From the NCBI GenBank assembly GCA_937892865.1, contig CALBJG010000026.1, positions 1 through 43,613 of the forward strand: DNA of 43,613 bases. Reading direction: 5' to 3'. Below are positions 7,549-16,165 of the stretch, piece after piece (position 1 is the stretch's first letter; the number at the start of each line of letters is the position of its first letter). This DNA is from an uncultured Clostridia bacterium (GTDB taxonomy: Bacteria > Bacillota > Clostridia > Oscillospirales > Oscillospiraceae). The notes beneath the pieces are model-generated. The model was not told the origin of the DNA. It was given only the letters and a program-made list of their open reading frames with translations, and ran no database searches. A program made the position numbers and the translations under genes.

Positions 7549-8579
7549 CGCATTAATCGATTTCTTGCGATGTTGATTGGGCCTTCGTTCATAGTATTGA
7601 TCCAGTTTAAACTTTTGCCGCAACCATATGCGACACAGGAATCTGCATCGTCAGCGAGCCTGCAAAGGATTCCGGTGCTTTCAGTCAATAGTTTGTCCAT
7701 GCCGAAGATCTGACTACCGCCACCGGTTAAGGTAATACCGTTATCGGCAATGTCTGATACCAGTTCCGGAGATGTATCTGTCAGTATAGATTGGAGTTCT
7801 TCGGCAATGTGTTTAACCGGACGCATCAGGAAACTGCAAATTTCAGAAGAATGAATGATCTGCTCTCTGGGTGTTCCGTTTTTGGCATCACGGCCTTTAA
7901 CGACCATGCTGATATCTTCATCTCTGGGATAAACGCAACCGATTTGGATCTTAATATCTTCTGCAGTAACTTGGCCGATGACCATATCATATTTTTTGCG
8001 AATGCCACGAATGATGGCTTCATCAAAAGCAATGCCTGCAGTTCTGATAGAAGTGGAGTTTGCAACAGCGTTCATAGAGAGCACGGCAATATCGGTTGTG
8101 CCGCCGCCGATATCAATGATCAAATGACCGTTGGGACCACTGATATCCAAATTTGCGCCGATGGCTGCAGCAAGTGGCTCTTCAATCAGGTAAACACGCC
8201 GGGCACCGGCCTCAATGGCAGCGTTGATAACTGTTCGTTCTTCCACTTCAGTAATGCCGCTGGGAACACTGATGATCGCTCTGGGCTTAGGTGTGAATAA
8301 GGAAGATTTGGACACAGACTTAAAAAGAATCTGCAACATTTTAACCGTCATTTCATAATCGGAAACAACGCCGTCTTTTAACGGATGCATAGCAACTACA
8401 TTACCTGGGGTACGTCCCAACATATTCTTTGCAGCTGCACCGATCTGCAGAACTTTTCCAGAGTTTTTATCCACAGCAACCACAGAGGGTTCCCGGACCA
8501 TAATGCCGTTTTTATCAACATAGATCAAAACATTGGAGGTACCTAAATCGATACCAATATCATTTGAAAACAGTTGCAT
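7542..8579 (-). CDS. mreB: rod-shape actin homologue MreB/Mbl
   Basis: A 345-residue bacterial actin that polymerises under the membrane and positions the elongasome. ATPase motifs are in order: DLGTSN (11-16, phosphate 1), LIIDIGGGTTDIAVLS (phosphate 2, about 150-165) and LTGGGS (adenosine site, about 285). The longest frame begins with a GTG at 8588 that overlaps the ribosome site TAGGTG (8586-8591); ATG 8579 is six bases away and fits the family N-terminus. It is last in a recD2-comF-mreB unit rather than with mreC/mreD, so it is probably the Mbl- or MreBH-like paralogue in a genome with a second mre locus. Confidence 0.92.
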   Translation of the reverse strand: MQLFSNDIGIDLGTSNVLIYVDKNGIMVREPSVVAVDKNSGKVLQIGAAAKNMLGRTPGNVVAMHPLKDGVVSDYEMTVKMLQILFKSVSKSSLFTPKPRAIISVPSGITEVEERTVINAAIEAGARRVYLIEEPLAAAIGANLDISGPNGHLIIDIGGGTTDIAVLSMNAVANSTSIRTAGIAFDEAIIRGIRKKYDMVIGQVTAEDIKIQIGCVYPRDEDISMVVKGRDAKNGTPREQIIHSSEICSFLMRPVKHIAEELQSILTDTSPELVSDIADNGITLTGGGSQIFGMDKLLTESTGILCRLADDADSCVAYGCGKSLNWINTMNEGPINIARNRLMRL

Positions 8580-8594
8580 ATTGTTCACCTACAA

Positions 8595-9248
8595 TTATTT
8601 CTTATTATGAGCAGCGGCAGCAACAGAAGCAAAATAAACTTCCTTTGCGCCTGCGACCATAAGTGTCTTTGCACATTCACTGACTGTTGCTCCGGTGGTA
8701 AGCACATCATCCAGTAATAAGATCCGTTTGCCATTCACAAATTCAGCATCTATTACTTTGTATGCGCCTAAAACATTTGCTTTTCGTTGTGACTCATCGT
8801 TAATTGAAGATTGTGGACGGGTGTTACGAATCTTCTTCAGAGTCGATTTCATTTGAATTGGGATTTCTTTCGATATTACAGATGCTAAAAGTTCTACTTG
8901 GTCATAGCCTCTTTTAAGTTTACGTTGAAAACTTACGGGTACCCAGGTCACAAAATCGATGTCCGCAGGCAGATCTTCAATGATTTTCATTCCCAGCGCC
9001 CTGCCGTAAGCGGCTGAATAGTATCGCTTGTTGCCAAACTTGTATCGTAGAATGCTTTTTCTCACATCATCAGTATAATACCACACAGTTGTCCATCCTG
9101 CAACAAAAGAAATGGAAGATTTTGCTTTTGTAAATTCTGGACCGTGTATGCGGCAATGATTACAGAAGTCCGTTTCGTTATCCAGAAGGATATTTCGACA
9201 AAGAACGCATTTGGGTGGAAAAAACAAATTGATAAGCCAATGGATCAT
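8595..9248 (-). CDS. comFC: ComF family phosphoribosyltransferase-fold protein
   Basis: A 217-residue protein of the ComFC family, linked in naturally competent bacteria to handling single-stranded DNA after uptake, but present widely. The N-terminal four-cysteine zinc site is complete (Cys14, Cys17, Cys29, Cys32), preceded by FFPP. The C-terminal PRTase domain has the PRPP loop LLLDDVLTTGAT at about 176-187. Its start overlaps the recD2 stop by four bases (ATGA), implying translational coupling, and mreB follows 15 bases later. Pairing with a RecD2 helicase fits a role in DNA repair or recombination. Confidence 0.92.
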   Translation of the reverse strand: MIHWLINLFFPPKCVLCRNILLDNETDFCNHCRIHGPEFTKAKSSISFVAGWTTVWYYTDDVRKSILRYKFGNKRYYSAAYGRALGMKIIEDLPADIDFVTWVPVSFQRKLKRGYDQVELLASVISKEIPIQMKSTLKKIRNTRPQSSINDESQRKANVLGAYKVIDAEFVNGKRILLLDDVLTTGATVSECAKTLMVAGAKEVYFASVAAAAHNKK

Positions 9249-11464
9249 AATTCTTTACCTAAATTCTGCAAACGGAGTTTTAAACCGGTATATCTCCGAC
9301 CGGTCCTCGCATTATTTGTCATTGCTGCGATCGTATCTTCTCTGCCAACAATAATGAGAAGTTCTTTTGCCCGGGTGATCGCAGTATAGAGAATGCTTCT
9401 GTTTAACAAGTATCCCGAACTGTTCCATGCTGATAAAACAACAGCCCTATATTCGCTGCCCTGGCTTTTGTGAACGGTCATCGCAAATGCAGGTTCCAAC
9501 TCGTTTAGTTGTGTAAAGTCATAGTCAACAATTTTGTCGTCAAACAAAACGGTAACTTGTTCCATGTCGTGGTTGATATCTGTGATCGTACCGACATCAC
9601 CGTTAAAAATACCGGTTCCGACAGTAGTGCTATCGATACTTTTCCACATAATATCGTAATTGTTTCGTATTTGCATAACACGATCGCCTGTTCGAAAAGC
9701 GTAATCTCCGTACTGTTTTTGCTTTTTAGCGCTGTCAGGGGGATTGATTTGAGATTGTAACAGCAGATTCAAACTGACAGTACCGGCGGCACCACGCTTT
9801 GTAGGGGAGAGCACTTGGATCTGTTCAGTGGGTATGCCCATATTTTGGGGCAAACGCTGCGTACACAGACCGGCGATTATTTGTCCGACAGCCTCCTCAG
9901 AACGCGCAGGCAGGAAGAAGAAATCGTGTTTTACATCCCGAAGGATCGGCAGTTCGCCCCGATTGACACGGTGGGCATTTGTGACGATCAAACTCTCCTG
10001 CGCCTGACGGAAAATTTCAGTGAGTCGGACTGTAGGCATTATATTGCTGCGGAGAATATCGCTAAAGGGGGATCCAGGACCTACTGGAGGTAATTGGTCG
10101 GGGTCGCCTACAAGTATCAATCGTGCCTTTTCCGGTATTGCCTGCAGAAGAGAGTACAGTAGTTGAATATCGACCATAGACATCTCATCTACGATCACGG
10201 CGTCTGTTTTTAAGGGGTTGTTTTCATCGAAGTTAAAGATAAGTTTTCCGCTTTGCTGATCGATGCCGGCGCCTAAAAGACGATGGATGGTGGATGCTTC
10301 AACTCCGGTGACTTCCGATAAACGCTTCGCTGCTCTTCCTGTTGGCGCAGCCAAAACGCATTTAAGCCCGATACTTCTGAATATGGAAACGACACCTTTC
10401 AGAATTGTGGTCTTGCCAGTACCGGGGCCGCCGGTGAGCAATAATAAACCACTGCTCGCAGCCTGGTGAAGGGCAAGTTCCTGCTGGTTTGAGTATTGAA
10501 CAGATTGCTCTATTTCGGTTTGATGAATGATCGAATCCAATTTTGTGGGTACTTGATATCGATTTGCGGAAGCACGCAAAAGACGGCTTGCGCAATATGT
10601 TTCGGCCAAGTATAAATTAGGAAGATAGATAATGTCTATGTTAGCTAATCGATCTGAATCCAGGCGTCCGGTTGTGGTCAAACGCGCCAAAGACTCTTTT
10701 ACGACTTCCGCATCAACAGTTAGTAATTGCGTTGTTGCTGCAATCAACTTATCCTTAGGCAAAAAAATGTGACCTGCGTTGAGATTATAGCGAAGTTCAA
10801 ATAAAATACCGGCTTCGATTCGCTTCGGATCGTTCCCGTCAACACCAAGATCAATAGCAAAACGGTCAACGGCACCAAAAGGCGCGTCCAGGCCATCGTC
10901 CATCAATAAATAGGGATCGTCATACAGCAGGTCTATTGCGCTGTTTCCATATAGTTTATATGTTTTCACTGACAATTCAGCAGGAAGATTATGCATGGAG
11001 AAAAACTCCATCAGATGCCGGATGCCTACCTGCGCGCGAAAAGCATCACCGATTGCTTGCGCTTTGACGTCCGAAATACCGGAAACTTCTGCCAAACGTG
11101 ACGGTTCTTTATCCATGATCAGCAGAGTCTCGTTACCGAAACGCGCAACGATACGAGCAGCAAGTTTTGGGCCAATGCCCTTAATGATGCGGCTGGATAA
11201 GTAACCAATGATCTCGGACTCTGTTTCAGGAAGCAGCCGTTCCAAAAATTCTGCTTCAAATTGTTTTCCGTATGATGGGTGACTACTCCATCTGCCGGTC
11301 ACCATCAATCTTTCACCAATGCAGGGAAGGGGGATCGTGCCGACGACAGTGATTCCTTGGCTGCCGGGCACGTTTAAACGCAATACAGAGTATCCGTTTT
11401 CGTAATTCTGAAATACGATTGCGCTAATCGTACCCTGAAAGATCTCCATTTCTTGCTCAGCCAA
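9245..11464 (-). CDS. recD2: RecD2-type ATP-dependent 5'-3' DNA helicase
   Basis: A ~739-residue SF1B helicase acting in DNA repair independently of RecBC. Domains in order: an N-terminal OB-like region (about 5-80), helix-hairpin-helix segments (about 85-145, including IKGIGPKLAARIV), Walker A GGPGTGKTT (about 345-353), Walker B VDEMSMVD, and C-terminal TVHKSQGSEY and YTAITRAKELL. Start choice is uncertain. A GTG at 11476 overlaps its own AGGTGG; TTG 11464 is eight bases after that site and is preferred; ATG 11449 is a further option. It is the first gene of a unit with comF (4-bp overlap) and mreB. A weak promoter (TAGAAT, 11493-11498 on minus) lies upstream. Confidence 0.93.
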   Translation of the reverse strand: MAEQEMEIFQGTISAIVFQNYENGYSVLRLNVPGSQGITVVGTIPLPCIGERLMVTGRWSSHPSYGKQFEAEFLERLLPETESEIIGYLSSRIIKGIGPKLAARIVARFGNETLLIMDKEPSRLAEVSGISDVKAQAIGDAFRAQVGIRHLMEFFSMHNLPAELSVKTYKLYGNSAIDLLYDDPYLLMDDGLDAPFGAVDRFAIDLGVDGNDPKRIEAGILFELRYNLNAGHIFLPKDKLIAATTQLLTVDAEVVKESLARLTTTGRLDSDRLANIDIIYLPNLYLAETYCASRLLRASANRYQVPTKLDSIIHQTEIEQSVQYSNQQELALHQAASSGLLLLTGGPGTGKTTILKGVVSIFRSIGLKCVLAAPTGRAAKRLSEVTGVEASTIHRLLGAGIDQQSGKLIFNFDENNPLKTDAVIVDEMSMVDIQLLYSLLQAIPEKARLILVGDPDQLPPVGPGSPFSDILRSNIMPTVRLTEIFRQAQESLIVTNAHRVNRGELPILRDVKHDFFFLPARSEEAVGQIIAGLCTQRLPQNMGIPTEQIQVLSPTKRGAAGTVSLNLLLQSQINPPDSAKKQKQYGDYAFRTGDRVMQIRNNYDIMWKSIDSTTVGTGIFNGDVGTITDINHDMEQVTVLFDDKIVDYDFTQLNELEPAFAMTVHKSQGSEYRAVVLSAWNSSGYLLNRSILYTAITRAKELLIIVGREDTIAAMTNNARTGRRYTGLKLRLQNLGKEL

Positions 11465-11609
11465 ATTATTCACCACCTAAAACGTTTTTTATATTCTACA
11501 ATATTTTCCGAAAAAAGAAAAGAGGAACATTTGATCTTTATGGTCATTTTTCGCAAATTAAGAAATGTTAAAGAATAGAATAATTTTCCAAAAATAAAAC
11601 ACTTTGGTC

Positions 11610-11638
11610 TTGAATTTTTAACATACTTGGGATATACT
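11610..11638 (+). promoter_or_regulatory. sigma-A promoter of the ATP synthase operon
   Basis: TTGAAT (11610-11615), 17-bp spacer, TATACT (11633-11638), about 40 bp before the first gene. The rest of 11477-11609 is AT-rich with no further structure that I can support. Confidence 0.7.
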
Positions 11639-11678
11639 ATAAAATACCTAAATTTGTGGAAAGACCGGGAGCGAGAAG

Positions 11679-11933
11679 ATGAAGGATATATCTTTGTTTG
11701 TTTGGTTGACACAACTGGGCCTTTCTGTTGCTTTGCCGCCTGCCGGATTTATCCTGTTAGCAATTTGGTTGCGTGACAGGTTTGGTTTGGGCGTCTGGGT
11801 GGTTTGGGTTGCGATTGTTGTCGGCGTCATCTGTGCCTTGGATGGTCTTCGTATATCCTTGAAAACTCTAAATCGCATCACTAATGGCAAAAAGAAAAGC
11901 GATCCTCCCGTTTCCTTTAATGACCATGTCTAA
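11679..11933 (+). CDS. AtpZ/AtpI-like small membrane protein of the ATP synthase operon
   Basis: An 84-residue protein with two hydrophobic segments (about 7-28 and 36-57) separated by a short loop containing RDRFGLG. This matches the AtpZ/AtpI superfamily found first in many F1Fo operons, where members aid c-ring assembly or carry Mg2+/Ca2+. GGGAG stands upstream of the ATG and the operon promoter lies directly before it. With the next gene it gives two small leader membrane proteins ahead of atpB. Assignment rests on position and topology more than on strong motifs. Confidence 0.75.
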   Translation: MKDISLFVWLTQLGLSVALPPAGFILLAIWLRDRFGLGVWVVWVAIVVGVICALDGLRISLKTLNRITNGKKKSDPPVSFNDHV

Positions 11934-11948
11934 CAGCGGAGGTTTTGA

Positions 11949-12344
11949 ATGGAATCTCGTAAATTCGTTTTGACGCAGACAGGTATACTTCTGCTTGGAG
12001 AGGCTGTTTGTGTCGGTGCTATTCTTGGCGTATATGCATTGCTGCACCTTTTTACCATAAAAGTGTTGATTGGTGGTATTGTGGGCGCATTATTGGCCAC
12101 TGCGAATTTCTTCTTTATGGCAATATTTGTTGTCCTCGCCTCAGATAGGGCAACAGATGGCGATGTGGCAGCGGGCCAGAAATTAGTTAAGGGGTCGTAT
12201 CCGATCCGTCTGCTTTTGTTGGCTGTTGTTCTTTTTGCCTTCGGTAGAAGCGGAGTAGTTGATGTTATCGCCATGGTCTTACCTCTGTTGTTTGTTAGAC
12301 CAATTATTACTGTTGCTGAATTTTTTAAGAAGAAAGGAGCGTAA
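11949..12344 (+). CDS. atpI: ATP synthase subunit I
   Basis: A 131-residue protein with four predicted membrane helices (about 10-32, 36-60, 83-101, 104-122). This is the usual size and topology of ATP synthase I, an accessory protein helping c-ring assembly. It is 15 bases after the preceding small gene and directly before atpB. AtpI proteins are poorly conserved, so the assignment leans on context. Nothing else in the sequence suggests another function. Confidence 0.8.
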   Translation: MESRKFVLTQTGILLLGEAVCVGAILGVYALLHLFTIKVLIGGIVGALLATANFFFMAIFVVLASDRATDGDVAAGQKLVKGSYPIRLLLLAVVLFAFGRSGVVDVIAMVLPLLFVRPIITVAEFFKKKGA

Positions 12345-12349
12345 CAGAA

Positions 12350-13264
12350 TTGGAATTAAATGTAACCGGTGCGTTTGTGTATTTTGAAATTCCGATTTTT
12401 GGCGGGATTCCGATTTCACAAACGACTGTGTCATTTCTGTTGGTAACGATTTTTCTTTGTTGCAGCAGCATCTATATCGGCAGACGCCTTAAAAAGCGTC
12501 CGGATGGTTTGCAGGTCCTTGTGGAGAAGGGTGTGATGATGCTCCGGAATATGGTTGTTGAAACCATGGGAGAGCATAATGTGCATTGGACGCCATTTAT
12601 TGGCACGATCTTTCTTAGTTCAATTTGCGGAACACTTATTGGCTTGACCGGCTTCCTCAGATCAGCAACTGCCGATATCAGTTGTGTGATTGTGTGGGCT
12701 TTGATGGTTACTGCGATCATTTGGTATAATAAAATTAAAAACAATGGTTTACTTGGGTGGCTGAAGGGCTTTACGGAGCCTATTGTGGTCATGACACCGA
12801 TGAACATTGTTTCTGAAATCGCACAGCCTCTGTCTATGGCCTTTCGTCACTTCGGAAATGTTGCGGGCGGCGGTGTGATTACTACAATCATTTATGCTGC
12901 ACTGAGTGCAGCCTCTGCTGCGATTCTAAATCTTATCGCAGCCAGTGGCTGGCTTACATCTGCTGTGTTGATTGTACTCGGTATCGGTCTTATCATTATT
13001 TGGAAGAGGAATGGCAAGAAAATTGCGCTTACCTTTGGCCTCATTACTACTGTCCTTGGTTTATTTGGTATTTTGCAGGTTTTTGGAATTCTAACGGGAA
13101 TTCCTGTCCTGTCGTATGGTATCCCTGCGGTTCTTTCCTGCTACTTTGATCTGTTTTCGGGCTTTGTTCAGGCGTATGTGTTCAGTTTGCTGACTATGGT
13201 TTATATTGCCGGATCTCTACCCGAGCCCAAACAGGATGGGACACAAAAAGAAAGTGAAATTTGA
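12350..13264 (+). CDS. atpB: F1Fo ATP synthase subunit a, with extra hydrophobic hairpin
   Basis: A 304-residue membrane stator subunit forming the ion half-channels. The essential stator arginine is Arg166 in SMAFRHFGN, and the last helix carries QAYVFSLLTMVYI (274-286). The usual distance between these two is roughly 55-70 residues; here it is about 110. Two extra hydrophobic stretches (about 203-218 and 225-248) flank the polar WKRNGKK turn, suggesting an inserted helical hairpin. The start is TTG 12350, ten bases after AAGGAG; no earlier or nearby ATG fits. The gene is intact and in operon order. Confidence 0.93.
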   Translation: MELNVTGAFVYFEIPIFGGIPISQTTVSFLLVTIFLCCSSIYIGRRLKKRPDGLQVLVEKGVMMLRNMVVETMGEHNVHWTPFIGTIFLSSICGTLIGLTGFLRSATADISCVIVWALMVTAIIWYNKIKNNGLLGWLKGFTEPIVVMTPMNIVSEIAQPLSMAFRHFGNVAGGGVITTIIYAALSAASAAILNLIAASGWLTSAVLIVLGIGLIIIWKRNGKKIALTFGLITTVLGLFGILQVFGILTGIPVLSYGIPAVLSCYFDLFSGFVQAYVFSLLTMVYIAGSLPEPKQDGTQKESEI

Positions 13265-13292
13265 AAATAATTATATTTAGGAGGAAATTATT

Positions 13293-13538
13293 ATGGAATT
13301 GGCTCAAGCTATTGCAATTGCTGGTAAGGCAATCGGCGCAGGTCTGTGTATGGGTATTGGTGCAGTTGGCCCCGGTATCGGTGAAGGTAATGCCGTTGGT
13401 AAGGCTCTGGAAGGCATGGCTCGCCAGCCCGAGGCTGCAGGTACTCTCCGTAGCACTATGATCATGGGTTGTGCTATCGCTGAGACCACCGGTATTTACT
13501 CTCTGGTTATTGCGCTGCTGATTATGTTCCTGCTGTAA
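13293..13538 (+). CDS. atpE: F1Fo ATP synthase subunit c, two-carboxylate (Na+-type) rotor
   Basis: An 81-residue helical hairpin that forms the c-ring. The polar loop ARQPEA (43-48) joins the two helices. Ion-site residues are Glu31 in helix 1 (GIGEGNA) and Glu64, Thr65, Thr66 and Tyr69 in helix 2 (AETTGIYS). Na+-driven enzymes have Gln-Glu-Ser/Thr-Tyr in these positions, and Glu in place of the helix-1 Gln is the two-carboxylate motif described for the Fusobacterium nucleatum rotor. A sodium-motive enzyme is therefore likely. AGGAGG lies upstream of the ATG. Confidence 0.96.
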   Translation: MELAQAIAIAGKAIGAGLCMGIGAVGPGIGEGNAVGKALEGMARQPEAAGTLRSTMIMGCAIAETTGIYSLVIALLIMFLL

Positions 13539-13573
13539 TCAATTCCTTTATTATTTCGAGAGGAGTTACAGAA

Positions 13574-14080
13574 GTGGGATATTTTGAAGCGTTTGTAGGT
13601 GTTAACTTCTGGACAGCACTGTTTGTTCTGCTCAATACACTGACCATCTTCTTTGTAGTAAGAAAATTTCTTTTTATACCTGTAATGAAAATAATTACTG
13701 ATCGTCAAAAAGAAATTGAAGATATCTTTGCTGAAGCCGACTCTGCCAAAAATGAGGCAAAGGCTTTGGAAACAGAGTATAAGCAGAAACTGGCGATCGC
13801 TGCTGAAACCAGTGAGCGCTTAGTCAAAGAAGCGGTTACCCGCGGTCAAAACAGGGAAGAGGAGATCATCCGTCAGGCTAATCAGGAAGCAGATGCTATC
13901 CGTGAAAAGGCGAGCGTTGATATCGCAATGGAAAAGAAGAAAGCGATCAACGATGCGAAAGACGAGATTTCTGTTATTGCGCTGGCTGTTGCAGGGAAGG
14001 TTGTCGGTCGTGAATTGAATGCTGTCGATCAGGCAAACCTTGTGGATAAATTTATTGAAGATTTGGGTGATCAGATATGA
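13574..14080 (+). CDS. atpF: F1Fo ATP synthase subunit b
   Basis: A 168-residue peripheral stalk subunit: one N-terminal membrane helix (about 8-30), then a long charged coiled coil rich in Glu, Lys and Ala (about 40-140). The start is GTG 13574, about ten bases after GAGGAG. Its end overlaps atpH by four bases (ATGA), so translation of delta is coupled. Length and layout are typical. Confidence 0.94.
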   Translation: MGYFEAFVGVNFWTALFVLLNTLTIFFVVRKFLFIPVMKIITDRQKEIEDIFAEADSAKNEAKALETEYKQKLAIAAETSERLVKEAVTRGQNREEEIIRQANQEADAIREKASVDIAMEKKKAINDAKDEISVIALAVAGKVVGRELNAVDQANLVDKFIEDLGDQI

Positions 14081-14616
14081 CCCAAATTGGAAATGTATAC
14101 GCCCAGGGGTTGTATTCCCTGGCTAGTGAAGAAGCACTTACAAAAGTGATTCTCGAACAATTGCAGGTTCTTGAACAGTCTTTCCTTCAAGAGCCGGGCT
14201 TTTTGCGGCTTTTATCTTCCCCGAATCTTCCTAAAGAAGAGCGTTGCTTGATTTTGGATAACAGTTTTAGGGGAAAAGTACACCCTTATGTTTTGAATTT
14301 TTTAAAGATTCTGACTGAAAAGCGCTATGTGCGCCATTTTTCTGATTGTGTTTCTGTATTTAAGGCGCAATATAATGAGGATAATGGCATTTTGCCGGTT
14401 ATGGCGGTTTCTGCTGTTCTTTTAACAAAAGAGCAAGTGGATAAACTAACGCATAAACTTTCTGCTCTAACCGGAAAGACGATTGAATTGACCAATAAAC
14501 TTGACCCGGATTGTCTTGGCGGTATCCGCCTTGATTATGACGGTAAGCGGATCGATGGAACCGTGCGCAATCGGTTGGATGAGATCCAGAATTTACTGAA
14601 AAACACCGTACTCTGA
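14077..14616 (+). CDS. atpH: F1Fo ATP synthase subunit delta
   Basis: A 179-residue protein linking the b stalk to the top of F1 (OSCP equivalent). The N-terminal helical bundle (about 1-105) and the C-terminal motif DPDCLGGIRLDYDGKRIDGTVRNRLD are characteristic. The ATG overlaps the atpF stop by four bases. It precedes atpA by 19 bases. Confidence 0.94.
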   Translation: MTQIGNVYAQGLYSLASEEALTKVILEQLQVLEQSFLQEPGFLRLLSSPNLPKEERCLILDNSFRGKVHPYVLNFLKILTEKRYVRHFSDCVSVFKAQYNEDNGILPVMAVSAVLLTKEQVDKLTHKLSALTGKTIELTNKLDPDCLGGIRLDYDGKRIDGTVRNRLDEIQNLLKNTVL

Positions 14617-14635
14617 TGGAGAAAGCAGGGACAGT

Positions 14636-16150
14636 ATGGAATTAAGACCTGAAGAAATCACGAAGATCATTCGTGAACAGATTAAGAATTATGAAGCAAA
14701 ACTGGAACAGAGCGAAACCGGCGTCGTTATCCTTGTTGGCGATGGTATTGCACGTGTATCCGGTTTGGATAACTGTATGGCCGGCGAACTGATCGAGTTC
14801 ACCAACGGCTCTTACGGTATGGCCCAGAATTTGGAAGAAGATACCGTTTCTGTTGTCGTCCTTGGCAATGATAGCGGCATTAAAGAAGGCGATACTGTTA
14901 AGCGTACAGGAAAAGTGGTTTCTGTTCCCGTTGGCGCAGGCTTGATCGGTCGTGTTGTTAATGCGCTCGGAGAGCCGATTGACGGCAAGGGAAGTATCAC
15001 TGCAGAGGCATATCGCCCTATTGAGAGTCCTGCCCCCGGCATTATTGAAAGACAGCACGTGAATGTGCCGCTGCAAACCGGTATCAAAGCCATCGATGCG
15101 ATGATCCCCATTGGCCGCGGTCAGCGTGAGTTGATTATCGGTGACCGGCAGACCGGCAAAACTACGATTGCTACAGATACTATTCTGAACCAAAAGGGTA
15201 AGGATGTTATCTGCATTTATGTTGCGATCGGTCAGAAGCGCTCCACGGTCGCACAGATCGTGAATAACTTGACCCTCGGCGGCGCAATGGACTACACCAT
15301 TGTTGTATCTGCTACCGCATCAGAACTTGCGCCTATGCAGTACATTGCCCCTTATACCGGTTGCGCTATCGGTGAGCATTTTATGTATCAGGGCAAGGAT
15401 GTGCTTGTGATCTATGATGATCTGAGTAAACACGCAGTTGCATACCGCGCCATTTCTTTGCTGATTCGCCGTCCTCCCGGACGTGAAGCCTATCCCGGTG
15501 ATGTTTTCTACCTCCATTCCAGATTATTGGAGCGCGCTGCGCAACTTTCTGATGATTTGGGTGGCGGTAGTTTGACCGCTCTGCCTATTATCGAGACCCA
15601 GGCAGGTGATGTTTCCGCTTATATCCCCACCAATGTTATTTCAATTACAGACGGCCAGATTTTCCTGGAAACAGAGTTGTTTAACGCCGGCGTTATGCCT
15701 GCAGTAAACCCCGGTATTTCTGTCTCCCGTGTTGGTGGCGACGCGCAGATCAAGGCAATGAAGAAAGTTGCCGGTTCCTTGAAACTGTTGTATTCACAGT
15801 ATCGTGAACTGCAGAGTTTTGCACAATTCGGTTCTGATTTAGATGCGGATACCAAGGCAAGACTTGCATTGGGTGAGCGAATCGTTGCCGTATTGAAACA
15901 GAAGAATAATGCGCCGGTTGAAGTTGCGCATCAGGTTTGTATTCTCTATGCGGTTACAAACGGTTATTTGAAAGATCTCCCCATCGCAAAGATCCCTGAA
16001 TTTGAAAAGCGTATGCAAGAGTTCATGGATAATCGTTATGGCAGTGTTCTGGAAGCAATTCGTATGACAGGCAAACTGGAAAAGGAAACAGAAGAGAGTA
16101 TTCAGATCGCGCTCAAGGAATTGCTTGGTGAATTTCTCGTAACAGAGTAA
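14636..16150 (+). CDS. atpA: F1Fo ATP synthase subunit alpha
   Basis: A 504-residue non-catalytic nucleotide-binding F1 subunit. It has the N-terminal beta-barrel, P-loop GDRQTGKT (about 169-176), the VYDDLSKHA-type Walker B region, and the signature PAVNPGISVSRVGG. Length is typical. Codon use is strongly biased towards C-ending codons, as expected for a highly expressed gene. Confidence 0.97.
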   Translation: MELRPEEITKIIREQIKNYEAKLEQSETGVVILVGDGIARVSGLDNCMAGELIEFTNGSYGMAQNLEEDTVSVVVLGNDSGIKEGDTVKRTGKVVSVPVGAGLIGRVVNALGEPIDGKGSITAEAYRPIESPAPGIIERQHVNVPLQTGIKAIDAMIPIGRGQRELIIGDRQTGKTTIATDTILNQKGKDVICIYVAIGQKRSTVAQIVNNLTLGGAMDYTIVVSATASELAPMQYIAPYTGCAIGEHFMYQGKDVLVIYDDLSKHAVAYRAISLLIRRPPGREAYPGDVFYLHSRLLERAAQLSDDLGGGSLTALPIIETQAGDVSAYIPTNVISITDGQIFLETELFNAGVMPAVNPGISVSRVGGDAQIKAMKKVAGSLKLLYSQYRELQSFAQFGSDLDADTKARLALGERIVAVLKQKNNAPVEVAHQVCILYAVTNGYLKDLPIAKIPEFEKRMQEFMDNRYGSVLEAIRMTGKLEKETEESIQIALKELLGEFLVTE

Positions 16151-16165
16151 GGAAGGAGGACCAAC

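Noticed and set aside
11477..11609. A riboswitch or leader RNA ahead of the ATP synthase operon.
   Set aside because: The stretch is AT-rich with no convincing stem series, and the operon promoter lies downstream of it.
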